Below are positions 17,307-25,920 of a stretch of DNA of 64,000 nucleotides, piece after piece. The stretch is from NCBI GenBank assembly GCA_050480245.1, contig JBCNEQ010000001.1; one strand, 5' to 3'. Made by a program: the position numbers and the translations under genes. The stretch is from Anoxybacillus sp050480245 (GTDB lineage Bacteria; Bacillota; Bacilli; Bacillales; Anoxybacillaceae). Below the pieces are notes generated by a model. The model was not told the DNA's origin, did no database searches, and saw only the letters and a list, made by a program, of their open reading frames with translations. Each line of letters starts with the position of its first letter. Within the stretch, counting starts at the first letter, position 1.

Positions 17307-18728
17307 TTAAAAATGAATCGCTTTTCCGTCAACAGCAAGCGCCGCTTCCATCATCGCCTCTGACAGCGTTGGATGCGGATGAATCGTATGGGCAATTTCC
17401 CACGGTGTCGCATCAAGTACGCGCGCTAAACCAGCTTCAGAAATCATATCCGTTACGTGTGGACCAACCATATGTACACCAAGCAAATCATCTGTTTTTG
17501 CATCAGCGACAATTTTTACAAATCCTTCAGCTTCTCCGTATACAAGTGCCTTTCCAATCGCTTTAAATGGGAATTTGCCGACTTTCACGTCATATCCTTT
17601 TGCTTTCGCTTCTTCTTCTGTTAAACCAACGCTCGCGGCTTCTGGACGACTGTAAATGCATTTTGGCACCATCGCATAATCAAGTGGGTGAACCTCTTTT
17701 CCAGCAAGATGTTCAATGGCGATGATTCCTTCGTGTGAAGCGACGTGAGCAAGCTGTAAACCGCCGATGACATCACCGATCGCGTAAATGTGTTTTTCTT
17801 TCGTTTGATAATATTCGTTCGTTTGAATAAACCCTTTTTCGACGGCAATATCAGTATTTTCTAATCCGATGCCTCCAACGTTTGCTTGACGTCCAACAGA
17901 GACGAGCATTTTGTCAGCTGTAAACGTTTCGTTTTGTCCGTTCATTTCCGCTTGAATGCTTACGCCATGATCGACAACGAGCGTTTCAGGTAACACTTTC
18001 GCTTTTGTGACAATGCGTACACCACGCTGTCTTAATATTTTTTCAATTTCTTTTGACACATCGCGGTCTTCTGTCGGCAAAATGCGATCTGCATATTCAA
18101 TGACTGTGACCTTTACACCAAAGTCGTTTAACATCGATGCCCACTCGATTCCGATGACACCGCCACCGACAATGATGATAGAAGATGGCAATGTCTCCAT
18201 TCGTAGCGCTTCATCTGATGTCATGACGAATTGACCGTCGATTGTTAAACCTGGTAATGTGCGCGGACGAGATCCTGTTGCAATGACAACGTATTTCGGT
18301 ATAAGCATTTCATTTTCTGATCCATCGTTCATCTCCACCGAAATCGTACCTGGCATCGGTGAAAAAATCGAAGGTCCTAAAATGCGCCCTGTCCCTTCAT
18401 ATACATCGATTTTTCCTTTTTTCATCAACATGTGGATACCTTTATGTAGTTGGTCAATAATCGCTTGCTTACGCGCTTGCACTTTCGCGAAATCTAAACG
18501 CACATCGCTTGCAAGCACGCCAAACGTTTCGCTTTCTTTTGTTTGGGCGTACACTTCTGCGCTGCGCAATAACGCTTTGCTCGGAATGCATCCTGCATGT
18601 AAGCACGTTCCCCCAAGGTTTCCTTTTTCAACGACTGCTGTTTTTAAACCGAGCTGGGTAGCGCGAATCGCAGCGACATATCCGCCTGTTCCGCCGCCAA
18701 GTATGACTACATCGTACTCTTTTGCCAT
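17307..18728 (-). CDS. lpdV: Dihydrolipoyl dehydrogenase, E3 of the branched-chain complex (473 aa)
   Basis: The FAD site GGGTGGYVAAIRA, the redox disulfide in GGTCLHAGCIPSK, the NAD site IIVGGGVIGIEWAS and the C-terminal HPHPTLSE (catalytic His-Glu) are all present. It reoxidises the E2 lipoyl group. Its place inside the operon identifies it as the branched-chain E3 and not the pyruvate complex enzyme. Confidence 0.93.
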   Translation of the reverse strand: MAKEYDVVILGGGTGGYVAAIRATQLGLKTAVVEKGNLGGTCLHAGCIPSKALLRSAEVYAQTKESETFGVLASDVRLDFAKVQARKQAIIDQLHKGIHMLMKKGKIDVYEGTGRILGPSIFSPMPGTISVEMNDGSENEMLIPKYVVIATGSRPRTLPGLTIDGQFVMTSDEALRMETLPSSIIIVGGGVIGIEWASMLNDFGVKVTVIEYADRILPTEDRDVSKEIEKILRQRGVRIVTKAKVLPETLVVDHGVSIQAEMNGQNETFTADKMLVSVGRQANVGGIGLENTDIAVEKGFIQTNEYYQTKEKHIYAIGDVIGGLQLAHVASHEGIIAIEHLAGKEVHPLDYAMVPKCIYSRPEAASVGLTEEEAKAKGYDVKVGKFPFKAIGKALVYGEAEGFVKIVADAKTDDLLGVHMVGPHVTDMISEAGLARVLDATPWEIAHTIHPHPTLSEAMMEAALAVDGKAIHF

Positions 18729-18740
18729 CGTTTCATCCCC

Positions 18741-19841
18741 TTAAACCGTTGTTTTGACCGCTTGTGGATATTGTTTTGCTTCTTCTTCTCCACGCAACAC
18801 GCGAAGCGCTCCTTCAGCAAGCGCCTGCAATTCATTTTCTCCTGGTTGCACGATGACATCGGCAATCCATTGTACCCGATCAGCAATTTCTTTCACAAAT
18901 TGCTTTCCATACGCTAAACCGCCCGTTAAAATGATAGCATCTACTTTTCCAGCTAGCACGGCGCTTGCCGCTCCAATTTCTTTTGCTACTTGGTACGCCA
19001 TCGCACTATAAACGAGTTTCGCTTTTTCGTTGCCGTTTTCGATCATTTTTTCGACTTTCACCGCATCGTTCGTCCCTAAATAGCCAACGAGACCTCCGCC
19101 TCCAACGAGCATGCGCATCACTTCTTCGCGATAATACTCGCCTGAAAAGCAAAGGGAGACAAGATCACCGGCTGGAACGGTACCAGCACGTTCTGGACTA
19201 AATGGACCTTCTCCGTCTAATCCGTTATTGACGTCAATGACGCATCCATGTTTATGCGCACCGACTGTAATTCCTCCGCCCATGTGTGCGACGATGAAAT
19301 TGACTTCTTCGTACGTTTTTCCCATTTGCTTGGCGACGCGACGAGCGACTGCTTTTTGATTCAATGCATGGAAAATGCTGCGACGTTCAATTAATGAAAA
19401 ACCAGAAATGCGAGCAATCGGATCAAGTTCGTCGACAACAACAGGATCAACAATAAATGCTGGTATATTTAATGCGGAAGCAATTTCATAAGCTAAAATG
19501 CCCCCGAGATTCGAAGCGTGCTGACCTGAGTATCCGCGTCTTAAATCTTGCAACATTGCTTCGTTCACGGCATACGTACCGCCTTCAATCGGGCGAAGTA
19601 AGCCTCCGCGTCCGCACACCGCATCGAGCTTAGAAATGTTAATTCCTTCATGATCGAGCGTTTCTAAAATCGTTTGTTTACGAAATTCGTACTGATCGAT
19701 AATTTTTTTATACGCTCGCAACGCTTCTGTATCATGGCGAATCGTTTTTTCTAAAATAGGACGTTCGTTATCAAAAACGCCTATTTTCGTTGACGTTGAT
19801 CCCGGATTAATGACTAAGATGCGAAAGGAATGTTCCTGCAA
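18741..19841 (-). CDS. buk: Butyrate kinase (366 aa)
   Basis: An acetokinase-family enzyme making ATP from acyl phosphates: INPGSTSTKIGVF near the N-terminus is the phosphate loop, VAHMGGGITVGAHK and GGLAYGKQ are further signatures. With Ptb it converts branched acyl-CoA to free acid and ATP, or the reverse to prime branched fatty acids. The start is TTG 19841, eight bases after GGAGGG. Confidence 0.93.
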   Translation of the reverse strand: MQEHSFRILVINPGSTSTKIGVFDNERPILEKTIRHDTEALRAYKKIIDQYEFRKQTILETLDHEGINISKLDAVCGRGGLLRPIEGGTYAVNEAMLQDLRRGYSGQHASNLGGILAYEIASALNIPAFIVDPVVVDELDPIARISGFSLIERRSIFHALNQKAVARRVAKQMGKTYEEVNFIVAHMGGGITVGAHKHGCVIDVNNGLDGEGPFSPERAGTVPAGDLVSLCFSGEYYREEVMRMLVGGGGLVGYLGTNDAVKVEKMIENGNEKAKLVYSAMAYQVAKEIGAASAVLAGKVDAIILTGGLAYGKQFVKEIADRVQWIADVIVQPGENELQALAEGALRVLRGEEEAKQYPQAVKTTV

Positions 19842-19906
19842 TGTTTAACCCTCCATTTTTATTATCGACGAAGTGAGAACAAACGTCCTCGCTTCGTTAC
19901 ATGTTT

Positions 19907-21010
19907 TTAGCGCGTGCGACGACGACTTAAGATGTGTTGGCCGTTTTGTAGAAATTGGCTGCGTGATTGACGCATTTTTGCAATGCGCTCTTCAGCTAAA
20001 CGGTCTGCCGCCTGATATGTTGGAATGCCATCACGCTTGGCAATTTCGATGACTTTTTCAATATTGTTATAAATTTGTTCAACTTTTTTCATCGCACGTT
20101 CACGGTTGTAGCCATATAACTCATCTGCTACGTTAATAACGCCGCCTGCATTAATAACATAGTCTGGCGCATAAACGATTCCCATTTCATGAATGATGTC
20201 ACCATGTCTTGGTTCACGCAATTGGTTGTTCGCAGCACCTGCGATGACTTTTGCTTTTAATTGTGGAATCGTTTGGTCATTAATAATGCCTCCAAGCGCA
20301 CACGGAGCGAAAATATCGCATTGTACACCATAAATGTCGTTCGGATCTACTGCTTGCGCTCCAAACTCTTCGACAACACGTTGTACCGCTTCTTTGTTAA
20401 TATCTGTAACGATAAGCTTTGCTCCTTCTTCATGAAGATGACGGCATAAATTGTAAGCAACATTACCAACACCTTGCACCGCAATCACTTTTCCTTCAAG
20501 CGAATCGCTACCAAATGCTTCTTTTGCCGCTGCTTTCATACCGCGATAAACACCGTACGCAGTAACTGGAGAAGGATTTCCAGATGAACCGAACGCTGGC
20601 GAAATACCTGTGACATAATCTGTTTCTTCGTAAATAATATCCATATCAGCAACCGTTGTACCAACGTCTTCTGCTGTAATGTAGCGACCGTTTAATCCTT
20701 GAATAAAGCGACCGAACGCTCTAAACATCGCTTCGTTTTTATCTTTGCGTGGATCGCCGATAATGACCTCTTTTCCACCACCAAGATTTAATCCGGCTGC
20801 TGCGTTTTTATATGTCATACCACGCGCTAAGCGAAGTGCATCTTCAATCGCCGCATCTTCTGACTCATACATCCACATGCGCGTACCGCCTAATGCTGGT
20901 CCAAGCGTTGTATCATGAATCGCAATGATCGCTTTTAATCCTGATTCTTTATCTTGGCAAAATACTAACTGCTCATAATCGTATTGCTCCATATATTTAA
21001 AAATCTCCAT
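19907..21010 (-). CDS. bcd: Leucine dehydrogenase (367 aa)
   Basis: The NAD-dependent enzyme deaminates Leu, Ile and Val to the keto acids used by the Bkd complex. GGGKEVIIGDPRK includes the catalytic Lys region, TAEDVGTTVADM is conserved, and VQGVGNVAYNLC is the NAD motif. ATG 21010 follows AAGGGGGA; the frame start at 21043 runs into ptb. The length equals that of thermophilic leucine dehydrogenases. Confidence 0.94.
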   Translation of the reverse strand: MEIFKYMEQYDYEQLVFCQDKESGLKAIIAIHDTTLGPALGGTRMWMYESEDAAIEDALRLARGMTYKNAAAGLNLGGGKEVIIGDPRKDKNEAMFRAFGRFIQGLNGRYITAEDVGTTVADMDIIYEETDYVTGISPAFGSSGNPSPVTAYGVYRGMKAAAKEAFGSDSLEGKVIAVQGVGNVAYNLCRHLHEEGAKLIVTDINKEAVQRVVEEFGAQAVDPNDIYGVQCDIFAPCALGGIINDQTIPQLKAKVIAGAANNQLREPRHGDIIHEMGIVYAPDYVINAGGVINVADELYGYNRERAMKKVEQIYNNIEKVIEIAKRDGIPTYQAADRLAEERIAKMRQSRSQFLQNGQHILSRRRTR

Positions 21011-21026
21011 CTTTCGTTCCCCCTTG

Positions 21027-21929
21027 TTATTTGTTCGTTGCACAAATAGATAATGCTAATGAATACAATTTGCTTTCTGCAGAATCCGCGCGAGATGTTA
21101 ATACGATTGGCGCTTTCGCCCCAGCAATGATCCCTCCAACTTGTGCGCGGGCAAAGTATACGAGCGATTTATATAGCACATTTCCTGTTTCAATGTTCGG
21201 CACAACTAAAATATCAGCATGTCCTGCCACCGAACTTTGAATGCCTTTATGTTCGGCAGATTCAACAGAAATGGCGTTATCTAAAGCGAGTGGACCGTCG
21301 ACGATGCAATCTTTCAACTGTCCACGCTGATTCATTAACGATAATACAGCTGCATCAATCGTTGCTGGCATCGCTGGATTGACGACTTCGACAGCGGCAA
21401 GTGGTGCAACTTTTGGCTTTTCTATTCCGATGGCTTTAGCCACTTGTACCGCATTCATAATAATTTCTGTTTTTTGTTGCAAGTCAGGTGCTATGTTCAT
21501 CGCTGCATCCGTGACGAGAATTGGTCGTTCATAATGCGGCACATCAAATACAGCAACATGCGATAAAACATTGCCTGTGCGAAGTCCGTATTCTTTGTTT
21601 AACACCGCTTTTAAGATTGTTGCCGTTGGTATGTTCCCTTTCATTAAAACGCTCGCTTCTTTTGCATGCACCGCTTTTACAGCCATTTCGGCTGCTTCTT
21701 CTTTTGTCGAAGCATGAACGATGCGAATTGCGTCGTGATTTGCGTTTTGAACGTACTCACGAACGAGGCGTGATAAAACGGATTCATCGCCATATAAAAT
21801 AAATTGCCCGAATCCTGCTTGTAACGCTTGTGCGACTGCTTTTAACACTTCTGCATCTTCAGCCGCCGCAACGGCAATAGTTGCACCAGGAAATTGGGTT
21901 GTTTTGGTGATCAACGATTGTAGCTTCAT
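21027..21929 (-). CDS. ptb: Phosphate butyryltransferase (300 aa)
   Basis: The enzyme interconverts acyl-CoA and acyl phosphate in the Ptb-Buk pair. It belongs to the phosphate acetyl/butyryl transferase family, seen in VLMKGNIPTATILKAVL, LSHVAVFDV and VTDAAMNIAPDL. It is the first gene of the bkd operon, 43 bp after a sigma-54 promoter. Confidence 0.92.
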   Translation of the reverse strand: MKLQSLITKTTQFPGATIAVAAAEDAEVLKAVAQALQAGFGQFILYGDESVLSRLVREYVQNANHDAIRIVHASTKEEAAEMAVKAVHAKEASVLMKGNIPTATILKAVLNKEYGLRTGNVLSHVAVFDVPHYERPILVTDAAMNIAPDLQQKTEIIMNAVQVAKAIGIEKPKVAPLAAVEVVNPAMPATIDAAVLSLMNQRGQLKDCIVDGPLALDNAISVESAEHKGIQSSVAGHADILVVPNIETGNVLYKSLVYFARAQVGGIIAGAKAPIVLTSRADSAESKLYSLALSICATNK

Positions 21930-21971
21930 CTCATCTGCTCAACCCCTTTGTTTTTTCGTCGCTTTATATTC

Positions 21972-21989
21972 TCGCAAAAAGCGTGCCAA
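21972..21989 (-). promoter_or_regulatory. Sigma-54 (SigL) -24/-12 promoter of the bkd operon
   Basis: On the minus strand TTGGCACGCTTTTTGCGA contains the invariant GG and GC pairs at the right distance (TGGCAC-N5-TTGC). B. subtilis drives the same operon from a SigL promoter, so context and sequence agree. Confidence 0.85.
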
Positions 21990-22004
21990 CTTTTTAACGG
22001 CGGA

Positions 22005-22040
22005 AACGCTTTATTTTAATGGTGAGAACGCTTTATTTTA
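22005..22040. repeat. Two 14-bp direct repeats upstream of the sigma-54 promoter
   Basis: AACGCTTTATTTTA occurs at 22005-22018 and again at 22027-22040, a period of 22 bp or two helical turns, just upstream of the -24 box. They may be activator sites. Alternatively, TGAGAACGCTTTAT resembles a CcpA cre site in 12 of 14 positions. Confidence 0.5.
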
Positions 22041-22078
22041 TTTATTTTTATATTGCAACTTTTTGCACATTATGAGCA

Positions 22079-22204
22079 TTATTGCATGCTTTTTAATACA
22101 CCGTCAAAGATAATCGGAGCAACATTGACGACGACATCTCGTCTTTTCGGACCGACCTTCATGCGTACCCCTCTGACAGGACGACGCGTTTTTAACACTT
22201 TCAT
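22079..22204 (-). pseudogene. Likely remnant of bkdR, sigma-54 activator (41 codons left)
   Basis: A short frame reads MKVLKTRRPV, then RMKVGPKRRDVVVNVAPI and IFDGVLKSMQ. The VGPKRRDVVVNVAPI part looks like the end of the PAS sensory domain of BkdR-type activators, normally followed by a GSV.VIHD.SE stretch, the AAA+ domain and an HTH, none of which is here. In B. subtilis bkdR lies exactly between yqzF and ptb, so the position agrees. The family assignment is from memory of the motif and should be tested. Confidence 0.5.
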
Positions 22205-22268
22205 CTCCCATCACCTGTTCGTTTGCAATTTTTTGCAGACGCTTTCATCATACATCGTTTTTCTCTCC

Positions 22269-22296
22269 TTGACAAACAAACAAAAACATTTATGAT
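22269..22296 (+). promoter_or_regulatory. Sigma-A promoter of yqzF
   Basis: TTGACA (22269-22274) and TATGAT (22291-22296) are 16 bp apart, 32 bp before the yqzF start. Confidence 0.65.
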
Positions 22297-22328
22297 GAAA
22301 ACAGAACGAATGGAAAGGGTTTTGTTTT

Positions 22329-22583
22329 ATGCAGCGAATGATCGCCCTACTCATTTTGCTTATTCCTGGATTCATTGCAGCGTTAGGGATTAAATGGATG
22401 CGTGATACGGTATTTGGTATTTTGCATACACCGATCCCTTCACTTATTATCCAATTTCTGCTCGGTTTATTTTGTTTTATCGCTGGTCTTGGTTTTATCG
22501 GAGGATTTATTTTCCATCGTGATCGAAAGCGAAATAAAGTACAGCCGCGTTTTCAAAAAAAGAAACGCTCCGATTCAGAGTGA
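22329..22583 (+). CDS. yqzF: Small membrane protein YqzF, DUF2627 (84 aa)
   Basis: There are two membrane helices: IALLILLIPGFIAALG at the start and a segment around LLGLFCFIAGLGFIGGF. A basic tail follows. It matches the DUF2627 family, found next to bkdR in bacilli. Function is unknown. Its 3' end overlaps the convergent yqiK by nine bases. Confidence 0.82.
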   Translation: MQRMIALLILLIPGFIAALGIKWMRDTVFGILHTPIPSLIIQFLLGLFCFIAGLGFIGGFIFHRDRKRNKVQPRFQKKKRSDSE

Positions 22584-23309
22584 TCGAAGCATTTTTTCAC
22601 GTATATGTTTTGCTTTTTCAGGAAAATCGGTAAAAATCCCGTCCACTTCATATTGAAACATCTTTTTCATCTGTTCTTCTTTATTGATTGTAAAAGGGCG
22701 AACGAGCAAATCGTTAGCGTGAGCGAGTTCAACAAAAGCCCGATCTACAGTTGGATGATACGGATGAAGCGCTAAAGCGCGCAAAGCATGAGCGTAACGC
22801 CACGGTTCATGTAGCTTTTCCATATACAGAAGCGCTGTTTCTATACGTGGAGCTAGATCACGACATTTCGCCATACTTTCGTGATTAAACGAAGAAAAAA
22901 TGACGCGCGACGCTAGGCTATATCGTTCAACAAGTTCAATCGTTTTTTCCTCTAATCGTTCATAAGGCACGAGATTGTTTTTCAACTCAATATTAATGAG
23001 CAACGACGTGTTTTGCGCCCATTCAAGCACCTCTTGTAGCGATGGAATGGGACAAAAGCCGTATTGCTTAAATTTATAATTGGCGTTTAACTTCCGCAAT
23101 TGCCGATACGTCATTTGCGCAACCCACCCTGTTCCGTCTGTCGTCCGATTGACCGTTTCATCATGTATGACGACGACGACACCGTCTTTTGAAAGTTGCA
23201 CATCAAGTTCAATTCCATCAGCTTGCACTCGTGCGGCTTCCATAAACGATGCCATTGTATTTTCCGGATGCGTGCCAGCTGAACCGCGATGAGCAAAAAT
23301 ATGTGCCAT
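22575..23309 (-). CDS. yqiK: Glycerophosphodiester phosphodiesterase YqiK (244 aa)
   Basis: The TIM-barrel GDPD motifs are present: AHRGSAGTHPENTMASF with catalytic His and metal Glu, then GIELDVQLSKDGVVVVIHD. It hydrolyses glycerophosphodiesters to glycerol-3-phosphate and an alcohol. No signal peptide is seen, so it acts in the cytoplasm. Confidence 0.92.
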   Translation of the reverse strand: MAHIFAHRGSAGTHPENTMASFMEAARVQADGIELDVQLSKDGVVVVIHDETVNRTTDGTGWVAQMTYRQLRKLNANYKFKQYGFCPIPSLQEVLEWAQNTSLLINIELKNNLVPYERLEEKTIELVERYSLASRVIFSSFNHESMAKCRDLAPRIETALLYMEKLHEPWRYAHALRALALHPYHPTVDRAFVELAHANDLLVRPFTINKEEQMKKMFQYEVDGIFTDFPEKAKHIREKMLRSL

Positions 23310-23364
23310 CCTTTTCCCACCTTTAAAAACGTTTTATACTTAACATATGAAGGGAGTTGAATAT

Positions 23365-23511
23365 ATGCGACCGTTGCAAATTTCGTTAGAAACAGCTCAA
23401 AAGCTAGCTAAAGCACTAAATATGCCGTTAGAACAAATTATGCACATGCCGCAACACATATTAATCCAAAAACTGCTTGAGATCGAGAAAAATGAGCAAC
23501 AAAAAAGGTAG
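23365..23511 (+). CDS. YycC-like small protein (48 aa)
   Basis: ATG 23365 follows GAAGGGAG and reads MRPLQISLETAQKLAKAL, then a conserved MHMPQHILIQKL stretch. This matches the short YycC family of bacilli, whose function is unknown. A terminator follows at once. Confidence 0.8.
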   Translation: MRPLQISLETAQKLAKALNMPLEQIMHMPQHILIQKLLEIEKNEQQKR

Positions 23512-23531
23512 TCCATGCGACTACCTTTTTT
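23501..23531. terminator. Bidirectional terminator between YycC-like gene and spo0A
   Basis: AAAAAAGGTAGT (23501-23512) pairs with ACTACCTTTTTT (23520-23531). The stem carries the ends of both convergent genes. Confidence 0.8.
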
Positions 23532-24309
23532 AGCTTGCTTTATGCTCAAGTCTTAATCGGTCAGCAACCATCGCAATAAACTCTGAGTTTGTCGGTTTGG
23601 CTTTGGACATGCTGACCGTATGACCAAATAAAGACGAAATGGACTCTAAATTGCCACGGCTCCATGCGACTTCAATCGCATGACGAATCGCTCGCTCTAC
23701 GCGACTAGCCGTCGTATTGTATTTTTTTGCAATATCTGGATAAAGCACTTTTGTAATCGATCCAAGCAGTTCAACATCGTTATATACCATCGCGATCGCT
23801 TCACGCAAATATAAATATCCTTTAATGTGTGCAGGAACACCGATTTCGTGAATAATGTTCGTAATGCTTGCATCTAAGTTTTTTGGCTTTCCGTCACGAA
23901 TTGGCGAAAGGAGCGGTCGCTTTAATACAGCTGGCTTTTTGCCGCATACATGACGAATTTGATTCACTAAATGTTCAATATCAAACGGCTTTAAAATAAA
24001 GTAAGAAGCTCCAAGTTCAACTGCTTTTTTCGTTACATCTTCTTGACCAAACGCTGTTAACATAATGACGTTTGGCAACGGCTGTTTGAACATGCGCAAC
24101 TTTTCTAATACAGCCAAGCCGTCTAAATGCGGCATAATAATATCGAGAACAAGAACATCAGGATCGCGCTCACGCAACAGTTGCAAACAATCTTGCCCAT
24201 TATATGCAACGCCAATGACTTCCATATCTCCTTGGCTTGTAATGTATTCTTCAAGCAAATGTACTAATTCCCGATTATCATCTACAATACACACTTTTAT
24301 TGTACTCAC
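23530..24309 (-). CDS. spo0A: Sporulation master regulator Spo0A (259 aa)
   Basis: The N-terminal receiver has the acidic pocket (IVDDN), the phosphorylated Asp in VLVLDIIMPHLDG and the switch Lys in ILKPF. The C-terminal DNA-binding domain starts near HEIGVPAHIKGYLYLREAI and contains the recognition helix region TTASRVERAIRHAIEVAW. The start is GTG 24309 behind GGGAGGAAGG. A sigma-H promoter lies upstream, and spoIVB precedes it, as in all bacilli. Confidence 0.97.
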   Translation of the reverse strand: MSTIKVCIVDDNRELVHLLEEYITSQGDMEVIGVAYNGQDCLQLLRERDPDVLVLDIIMPHLDGLAVLEKLRMFKQPLPNVIMLTAFGQEDVTKKAVELGASYFILKPFDIEHLVNQIRHVCGKKPAVLKRPLLSPIRDGKPKNLDASITNIIHEIGVPAHIKGYLYLREAIAMVYNDVELLGSITKVLYPDIAKKYNTTASRVERAIRHAIEVAWSRGNLESISSLFGHTVSMSKAKPTNSEFIAMVADRLRLEHKAS

Positions 24310-24355
24310 GAAATCCTTCCTCCCTAAAGCAATGATCTTTTGTCACATACGTGGT

Positions 24356-24384
24356 TAATTCGACGCCATGGACAAAAATCCTTT
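24356..24384 (-). promoter_or_regulatory. Sigma-H (Ps-type) promoter of spo0A with overlapping 0A-like box
   Basis: On the minus strand AAAGGATTT (24384-24376) and GTCGAATTA (24364-24356) are 11 bp apart, matching the sigma-H pattern. CGTCGAA within the -10 is one base off the 0A box TGTCGAA. B. subtilis spo0A is controlled in the same way. Confidence 0.6.
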
Positions 24385-24506
24385 TTCTTTTGCAAAATCA
24401 GTCAAATAATTTATATTTTTCATACAACGTATATGTTTCATTTTTATTTCATTCTACACTACACGTTTACGTCGTGTCATGATAAAATATGACAAATTGC
24501 GTGGAA

Positions 24507-24540
24507 AAACAAAAAGCAAGCTAACATTAGCTCGCTTTTT
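24507..24540 (-). terminator. Terminator of spoIVB
   Basis: The arms 24511-24524 and 24527-24540 pair with one mismatch, and a T run follows on the minus strand. The stop codon of spoIVB lies in the stem. Confidence 0.75.
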
Positions 24541-25804
24541 GTCCGCTTTTATTATAAATGTCAATTCCAGCTTCGTGCAACATCCATTCGATATGCACAC
24601 CGTATCCAGATGTTGGGTCATTTACAAATACATGGGTTACCGCTCCGACAACTTTTCCGTCTTGAATGATCGGACTTCCGCTCATCCCTTGAACAATCCC
24701 GCCTGTTTTTTCTAATAGACGTGGATCCGTTACTTTAATGACCATCCCTTTTGTTGCCGGGAACTTTTGTGGCGTTACGCTAACGATTTCAACATCAAAC
24801 GCCTCAACACGATCTTGTTCAACGACCGTCAATATTTTTGCAGGTCCTTTTTTTACATCTGTCGATAACGCGATTGGCATTGGCTTGTCAAAAATGCCAT
24901 TTTGAATCGGCTTCGAAAGCTTACCAAAAATACCGAACGGACTGTTCGTTTTAATATCGCCAATAACTTGTTTGTCGCTTGAAAATCTAGCTAATTTTTC
25001 ACCCGGGCTTCCATTTCTTCCTTTATCAATTGCGGTTACTGTCGATCTCACAATCGTTCCATCGCGAACGACAATGGGCTTTCTCGTATCCATATCCGAA
25101 ATGACATGACCGAGGGCACCGTATATATTTGATTTCGGTTCAAAAAACGTCATTGTCCCAATTCCTGCTGCTGAATCGCGAATGTATAGCCCAATGCGAT
25201 ACGCTTGATCATGTTTATCCTTAAGCGGGGCAAGCGTCGTTTCAAATGTGTGGCGATCACGCGCAACAGTTAGTCGCAACGGCTTACCCGTTCTTCCCGC
25301 TTCTTCAATAAACGGGGACAAATCTGTCATCTTCTCGATTTTTTTTCCGTTAATATGCGTAATCGCATCCCCGACTTGAATGCCAGCCGCTTCACCTGGA
25401 GATTGTTTTCCTCGTTCCGTTTCCACTAAATGATGACCAACAACAAGAACACCAACCGTATTTAATTTCACACCAATGGATTGGCCACCTGGAACGATTT
25501 TGAAATCAGGTAATACTTTCACGTTTACTTGCTTAATTGGGAATCCGGCCATTTGTAAAATAACATCGCTTTCCCCGACATGTTGTCCGCTAATCGCCAA
25601 CTTTTCTTTTTGTTGAACATGAACAGCGTTTGTTGTTACAGCTTGGACAGAGCCAGATGCAGGCACATGAGCCGTTTGTCCTTGAAATAAAACAAGTTGT
25701 TTCGGAATGCTTACATATTTTTGAAATGGCGTTGCCATTGTTAGAACGATAAAAGAAACAAGGAGAAATGCACCTATTCCTTTTCTTAATTTGTCAAAAT
25801 TCAA
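24527..25804 (-). CDS. spoIVB: Sporulation signalling serine peptidase SpoIVB (425 aa)
   Basis: An N-terminal membrane anchor (about residues 10-28) is followed by a PDZ domain (GIQVGDAITHINGKK region) and the S55 peptidase domain with catalytic Ser in GMSGSPI. SpoIVB is secreted by the forespore and cleaves SpoIVFA to start pro-sigma-K processing. The recN-spoIVB-spo0A order is conserved. Confidence 0.95.
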   Translation of the reverse strand: MNFDKLRKGIGAFLLVSFIVLTMATPFQKYVSIPKQLVLFQGQTAHVPASGSVQAVTTNAVHVQQKEKLAISGQHVGESDVILQMAGFPIKQVNVKVLPDFKIVPGGQSIGVKLNTVGVLVVGHHLVETERGKQSPGEAAGIQVGDAITHINGKKIEKMTDLSPFIEEAGRTGKPLRLTVARDRHTFETTLAPLKDKHDQAYRIGLYIRDSAAGIGTMTFFEPKSNIYGALGHVISDMDTRKPIVVRDGTIVRSTVTAIDKGRNGSPGEKLARFSSDKQVIGDIKTNSPFGIFGKLSKPIQNGIFDKPMPIALSTDVKKGPAKILTVVEQDRVEAFDVEIVSVTPQKFPATKGMVIKVTDPRLLEKTGGIVQGMSGSPIIQDGKVVGAVTHVFVNDPTSGYGVHIEWMLHEAGIDIYNKSGQKAS

Positions 25805-25893
25805 ATGTCTTCACTCTCCTCGTTCCTACGTACACACCGAATCCTACACTATTTAATGTTGCCTGAAACAATCGAAATATAACCGGACGAAAC

Positions 25894-25920
25894 GAAAAAA
25901 CAATGCCAATGTTGGCATTT
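25894..25920 (-). terminator. Terminator of recN
   Basis: AATGCCAA (25902-25909) pairs with TTGGCATT (25912-25919), followed on the minus strand by GTTTTTT. Confidence 0.7.
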
